The notes under the pieces are model-generated. The model ran no database searches, was not told where the DNA came from, and was given only the letters and a program-made list of their open reading frames with translations. DNA of 10,191 nt, taken from positions 1 through 10,191 of the forward strand of contig JAIWOA010000114.1 of assembly GCA_020217115.1 (NCBI GenBank), written 5' to 3'. Made by a program: the position numbers and the translations under genes. The stretch comes from Calditerrivibrio sp. (lineage in GTDB: Bacteria > Chrysiogenota > Deferribacteres > Deferribacterales > Calditerrivibrionaceae). Below, piece after piece: positions 6,356-10,191 of this stretch. Positions within the stretch are counted from its first letter, which is position 1, and each line of letters opens with the position of its first letter.

Positions 6356-8009
6356 AAAGAATCGGATCAGATTGGTTAATCTATTGCTTGTTATTTTTGT
6401 AATCTTAATATTTACAAAGCTTGTCTATCTGCAGATAATTAAAAAAGATTTTTATGAGAATATTTCCCAGAATCAATCATCAAAAGAATTTACTATAACA
6501 CAAAATAGAGCATTAATAACAGATAGAAAAGGTAACGTTATTGCAAAGAACAGAAAAGTTGCATCAATCTACGTATTTTCAAAACAGATAGAAGATTTTC
6601 GATCATTTATTACAGATCTTAAAAAGAGTGGTCTGGATATTTCAGACAAAGCGTATTCGAGATTAAAAGCAAAGGAGGGGTTTGTTTGGTTATCTAGAAA
6701 TGCTGACTTTGGAGTTGCCGATTATCTTTCTAAAAAATATAAGTATGTTGGTTATATCATTGATGAGGGAAGATATTATTCCTATAAGAACCTATTCTCA
6801 CAGATTGTAGGTTTCACAGGTGTAGATAATCAAGGTCTTTATGGGGTAGAAAAGATTTATGATAATGAATTAAAAGGTGATGAGCTTTCCTTTATAGCAT
6901 TACGAGACAGCACAGGTAAACTAATCATGTTCCATGACAAAGAGGGGATCATTTCTGAAGAAAAAAGATTAGCTTTGACATTAGATAAAGATATGCAACA
7001 GGTAGCAGAGCTTGCTATTTTAGATGGTATTGAGGAATTTGGAGCGGATAAAGGTATTGTAATAGGTATGGATGTCAGCAATGGAGAGATACTTTTTGCA
7101 GTAAGTTATCCTGGTTTTGATCCAAATAGGTATGGTAGCTATTCGAAGGATTTATGGAAAAATTACACTTCCTACTATCTGTTTGAACCAGGTTCGATTA
7201 TGAAGCCTTTTACTTTTACCTACCTACTTGATAACAATATGTTAGATCTTAATGAAAATATATTTTGTGAAAATGGCAAATATGCCGTTCATACACATGT
7301 TATAAAAGATGTTCATCCCTATGGGAATCTCAATGTTTCTGAGGTTCTGGTAAAATCAAGCAATATTGGAACAGTAAAACTAAACAGTAGAATTCCACCA
7401 GAAGATTTTTATAATTATCTTAAGAAGCTTGGTTTTGGTGAGCCTACTTCCTCAATAGGTAGCGGTGAGGAGAGTGGTCTTTTGAGGAATGTGAAAAAAT
7501 GGTCAAAATTGTCACAACCATCCCTATCTATAGGTCAAGAATTACTTGTTACCCCCATTCAGATAGTCAAATTGTATGCTGCGATAGCGAATGGAGGCTA
7601 TCTACATAGACCAAAATTTGTAAAAATTCAGGATTCTCCCACAGATCATACAAAAGTATTTACAGATAAAAGTATTAATCTGGTAAAATCACTTTTAAGG
7701 GAAGTTGTGGAAAGGGGAACTGCTACCACTGCAAAAAGTGATTATGTGACAATAGCTGGGAAGACAGGTACTGCTCAGAAGTTTGATAAAAATTTGGGAA
7801 AATATTCCACCTCTGAATATGTTGCGAGTTTTGCTGGATTCTTCCCCTTTGAAAATCCTAAAATAGCTATGGTGGTAATATATGAAAATCCCAAAAAATC
7901 TATTTATGGAGGAACAACAGCTGCAGTTACATTTAAAAGGATTGCAGAGGAGATTTCAGTTTTGCTTGGCCACAAAATAAAATCTTTGAGGGTGGTAAAT
8001 GTTAGTTAG
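6345..8009 (+). CDS. ftsI: Peptidoglycan transpeptidase FtsI (PBP3, class B penicillin-binding protein)
   Basis: The septum-specific D,D-transpeptidase that cross-links peptidoglycan with FtsW. From GTG 6345 the protein has 554 aa, within the normal range. Residues 10-32 form the membrane anchor (LVNLLLVIFVILIFTKLVYLQI). A PBP-dimer/pedestal domain follows, with RALITDRKGNVIA near 55-67 and GVEKIYDNELKG near 167-178. The catalytic domain has all three active-site motifs: S284-I-M-K287 with the nucleophilic serine, S338-S-N340, and K473-T-G-T476 in IAGKTGTAQK. No PASTA domains are present, which argues against a SpoVD/PBP2x type. An alternative in-frame ATG at 6297 would extend it 16 residues into ftsL. 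It overlaps ftsL and murE by 11 nt each. Confidence 0.95.
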   Translation: MWSEKNRIRLVNLLLVIFVILIFTKLVYLQIIKKDFYENISQNQSSKEFTITQNRALITDRKGNVIAKNRKVASIYVFSKQIEDFRSFITDLKKSGLDISDKAYSRLKAKEGFVWLSRNADFGVADYLSKKYKYVGYIIDEGRYYSYKNLFSQIVGFTGVDNQGLYGVEKIYDNELKGDELSFIALRDSTGKLIMFHDKEGIISEEKRLALTLDKDMQQVAELAILDGIEEFGADKGIVIGMDVSNGEILFAVSYPGFDPNRYGSYSKDLWKNYTSYYLFEPGSIMKPFTFTYLLDNNMLDLNENIFCENGKYAVHTHVIKDVHPYGNLNVSEVLVKSSNIGTVKLNSRIPPEDFYNYLKKLGFGEPTSSIGSGEESGLLRNVKKWSKLSQPSLSIGQELLVTPIQIVKLYAAIANGGYLHRPKFVKIQDSPTDHTKVFTDKSINLVKSLLREVVERGTATTAKSDYVTIAGKTGTAQKFDKNLGKYSTSEYVASFAGFFPFENPKIAMVVIYENPKKSIYGGTTAAVTFKRIAEEISVLLGHKIKSLRVVNVS

Positions 8010-9453
8010 AGATATATTAAAAGGGGTTGAAATATTAAAGGTTTCAAATGACAATTTGCTGGATCTTTCCGTAGAAAATATTTCCATAAATACAAACAAG
8101 ATAAAGGATAATTCTGTATATATATTGATATCAGGTTCTAATTTTAATCCATACGATAAAATAGATGAAATATATAATACTAATAAGATAAAACTATTCT
8201 TTTCTGATAGAGAGATTGAAGATAAGCCATTTATAATGTTGAAGAACTGTAAGATGGAACTGGATAAGATATGTAAGAATTTTTTTGAAATAAATTTTGA
8301 TGAAATGCTTGTTTTTGGAGTTACTGGTACCAATGGGAAGACAACTACAAATTACCTTATTGACAGTATATTAAGATCTGAAAAGAGAAAAACTATTCGA
8401 ATTGGTACTACAGAATATAAGATTATTGATGAGGTTCTTGAGGCGAATAATACAACTCCCGGCACCTACGATATATTTGAAATGATAAATAAAGGCTACA
8501 AAAATGGTGCAACTGCTGTTTGTATGGAGGTATCATCCCATGCTCTTGATCAGAAAAGGGTAGCTGGATTGATATTTGATGTGGCAATATTTACAAATCT
8601 CACAGGTGATCATCTGGATTATCATAAGACGATGGAGGAGTATTACCTTGCAAAAAAAGAACTTTTCACAAAAAAATATTCAAGAAATGCAGTAATCAAT
8701 ATCGATTATGACTATGGGAGAAGATTATTTAAAGAGACAGATATCAACAAATTGAGTTATTCTATTGAGAATGGTGATGTTTGTCCGAAGGAAGTGAAAT
8801 TTTCTCTGGATGGTATTTACTCAGTGATCAGTTTTAAGGGTGAACTGGTGGAGATACAGTCAAAGTTAGTTGGTAGGCATAATCTGGAAAATATTCTTGC
8901 AGCTTCTTCTGCTGCTTTTTTAGCTGGTATAAGTTTAAAGGCTATTAAAGATGGGGTAGAATCTCTGCAAAATGTTCCGGGAAGACTCGAAAAATTTGAA
9001 AAAGATGGAGCCTATTTTTTCGTAGATTATGCACATACAGATGATGCATTAAAAAATGTCCTTGAACCCCTTTCAAGATTTAAAAAAAGTAAATTAATAA
9101 CTGTTTTTGGTTGTGGAGGGGATAGGGATAGAACAAAAAGACCGAGAATGGCTAAGGTTGCTGAAAAATATTCAGATATTGTCATCGTGACAAGTGACAA
9201 TCCAAGGACAGAAAACCCGGATGAGATAATAAATGAAATCTTAACGGGATTTGAATCCAAAAAGGATGTAATAGTAGAAGTGGATAGGAGAACTGCTATA
9301 AAAGAAGCTGTAAAGCTTGCCAGATCTGGGGATATAGTTCTCATTGCAGGGAAAGGTCACGAAGACTACCAGATTATAGGCAAAACTAAATACCATTTTG
9401 ATGATAGAGAAGAGGTATGTAAAAATATTGGAGTGAGATTTGAAAAGATTTAA
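7999..9453 (+). CDS. murE: UDP-MurNAc-tripeptide synthetase MurE (meso-diaminopimelate-adding)
   Basis: A cytoplasmic ATP-dependent ligase that adds the third residue of the peptidoglycan stem peptide to UDP-MurNAc-L-Ala-D-Glu. At 484 aa it has the usual length. The ATP loop GVTGTNGKTTT is at 107-117, TTPGT at 152-156, EVSSHALD at 177-184 and FTNLTGDHLDYH at 198-209. The candidate carbamylated lysine is K219 or K220 in LAKKELF, and PGR is at 327-329. DNPR (400-403) is the motif that selects meso-DAP over lysine, so the wall is predicted to be m-DAP type. GKGHEDYQ lies at 451-458. Oddities are a divergent N-terminal UDP-binding segment (NTNKIKDNSV, near 31-40) and DYAHTDD where DYAHTPD is usual. 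GAGGGTGG (7988-7995) precedes the ATG, which overlaps ftsI by 11 nt. Confidence 0.96.
   Translation: MLVRDILKGVEILKVSNDNLLDLSVENISINTNKIKDNSVYILISGSNFNPYDKIDEIYNTNKIKLFFSDREIEDKPFIMLKNCKMELDKICKNFFEINFDEMLVFGVTGTNGKTTTNYLIDSILRSEKRKTIRIGTTEYKIIDEVLEANNTTPGTYDIFEMINKGYKNGATAVCMEVSSHALDQKRVAGLIFDVAIFTNLTGDHLDYHKTMEEYYLAKKELFTKKYSRNAVINIDYDYGRRLFKETDINKLSYSIENGDVCPKEVKFSLDGIYSVISFKGELVEIQSKLVGRHNLENILAASSAAFLAGISLKAIKDGVESLQNVPGRLEKFEKDGAYFFVDYAHTDDALKNVLEPLSRFKKSKLITVFGCGGDRDRTKRPRMAKVAEKYSDIVIVTSDNPRTENPDEIINEILTGFESKKDVIVEVDRRTAIKEAVKLARSGDIVLIAGKGHEDYQIIGKTKYHFDDREEVCKNIGVRFEKI
9430..9442 (+). promoter_or_regulatory. Ribosome binding site and TTG start deciding the murF N-terminus
   Basis: GGAG (9430-9433) lies 6 nt before TTG 9440. 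In the murF frame a TGA at 9434-9436 blocks any earlier start. No ATG occurs in this frame until the GCG ATG AAA of the family-conserved FAMKG segment, too far inside to be the start. TTG 9440 is therefore the only reasonable initiation codon. Confidence 0.7.
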
Positions 9454-10191
9454 TGTTTTTGAAGTATTTAAAAATGTTTTGAAAAGCAGTTTTGAGTGGA
9501 TAGATTACTCTTCAGTCTCCATTGATAGTAGAAATGGGGTTGATGGAGGTATATTTTTTGCGATGAAAGGGGAAAAGACAGATGGGAATCTTTACCTCGA
9601 AAATGCTCTGAATAATAGATTTTCATACTGTATAACCACAGATCCAGTGCAGTACGAAAAGTTGAAAGGGGAAAGGGTGGTTTTAGTTGAAGATTCCTTT
9701 GTATCTCTCAAAAATCTTGCAGAATGGAATCTGTCTCTCTACAAAGGGGAAAAAATTGTTATAACCGGGAGTGTAGGGAAAACATCCACCAAGGCACTTG
9801 CTTCTGCTGTTTTAAGTCAAAAATATAGAGTTTATGAAGCATTTAAAAATTTCAATAATGAACTTGGTATCTCCATAGTAGCATCTAATCTGGATCTGGA
9901 TTCGGATATAGCTATTTTTGAGATAGGGACAAATAGCCCCGGGGAGATAAGATCTTTATCCAGCATCCTAAAGCCAGATATTGCAGTGGTAACAAATATT
10001 GGCCATGCACATATAGGTATGTTTGGAGATTTTGAAGCTCTGAAAAAAGAAAAGCTCTCAATTTCTGAAAGTTTGGTGACTGGTGGTACAATATGGCTAA
10101 ATGATTCTATAGATCTCTCAAATTATGATTTATGTTCTGGGATATGTGTAAAAAAATTTGGATTTAATCCAGATTCTGATCTTTTTATTGA
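9440..10191 (+). CDS. murF: UDP-MurNAc-tripeptide-D-alanyl-D-alanine ligase MurF (5' part, cut by window edge)
   Basis: The enzyme adds D-Ala-D-Ala to UDP-MurNAc-tripeptide, the last cytoplasmic step of stem-peptide assembly. The visible 250 codons run off the right edge without a stop; family members are about 430-470 aa. The UDP-binding N-domain is classical: SIDSRNGVDGGIFFAMKG at 27-44. The ATP loop GSVGKTSTK is at 110-118, followed by FNNELG (138-143), EIGTNSPGEI (161-170), TNIGHAHIGMFG (185-196) and KKEK (202-205). It starts at TTG 9440 and overlaps murE by 14 nt, so translation is probably coupled. Read in a neighbouring frame, the ATG at 9453 soon hits a stop and is not the start. Confidence 0.93.
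   Translation, partial: MKRFNVFEVFKNVLKSSFEWIDYSSVSIDSRNGVDGGIFFAMKGEKTDGNLYLENALNNRFSYCITTDPVQYEKLKGERVVLVEDSFVSLKNLAEWNLSLYKGEKIVITGSVGKTSTKALASAVLSQKYRVYEAFKNFNNELGISIVASNLDLDSDIAIFEIGTNSPGEIRSLSSILKPDIAVVTNIGHAHIGMFGDFEALKKEKLSISESLVTGGTIWLNDSIDLSNYDLCSGICVKKFGFNPDSDLFI

Noticed and set aside
7956..8333. Open frame of 125 codons on the - strand across the ftsI/murE junction
   Set aside because: Serine-, isoleucine- and phenylalanine-rich translation typical of reverse reading of AT-rich coding DNA; both + strand genes are certain here.
9453..9482. ATG overlapping the murE stop as the murF start
   Set aside because: That frame meets TGA after nine codons. The MurF protein is read in the frame starting at TTG 9440.
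1..10191. Possible mobile, defence or other novel multi-gene system
   Set aside because: Nearly all coding sequence belongs to housekeeping families in common order. I found no transposase, integrase, inverted terminal repeats, spacer arrays or abrupt composition change.

Overview
The window is an ordinary stretch of bacterial chromosome of low G+C content. Genes are tightly packed and all on the + strand. The gene set suggests a Gram-negative-type, meso-diaminopimelate-containing bacterium of a deep lineage: RNase Y plus YmdB, a three-cysteine NadA of Thermotoga-like length, an mraZ-led division/cell-wall cluster, and a MurE with a DNPR motif. Deferribacterota is my best guess from this combination, but no marker in the window proves it.

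The first half (1-4368) is a run of housekeeping genes in close or overlapping arrangement: the 3' end of an unidentified gene, 5-formyltetrahydrofolate cyclo-ligase, RNase Y (rny), the YmdB-type phosphoesterase, quinolinate synthase (nadA) and a small CoA-binding Rossmann protein. The adjacency of rny and ymdB matters most here, because the two proteins interact in Bacillus subtilis. The unit ends in an AT-rich gap of 285 bp (4369-4653) with only weak terminator candidates.

The second half (4654 to the right edge) is the start of a dcw (division and cell wall) cluster in classical order: mraZ, rsmH, ftsL, ftsI, murE, murF (murF is cut by the edge). Every gap after mraZ is 11 bp or an overlap, so this should be one transcript. 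Its evident promoter is a perfect TTGACA/TATAAT pair with an 18-bp spacer just before mraZ. That promoter lies inside a series of degenerate 10-bp direct repeats (4591-4650), which is what an autoregulatory MraZ operator would look like. MraZ would control the unit, RsmH methylates 16S rRNA, FtsL and FtsI build the septal peptidoglycan machinery, and MurE and MurF add m-DAP and D-Ala-D-Ala to the peptidoglycan precursor.

Start codons needed correction in several places. nadA probably starts at ATG 3033, ftsI at GTG 6345 and murF at TTG 9440, and mraZ may start at TTG 4669 rather than ATG 4654. I see no RNA genes, CRISPR arrays, insertion sequences or prophage genes, and no clearly novel multi-gene system. 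The most interesting element is the repeat-bearing mraZ promoter.
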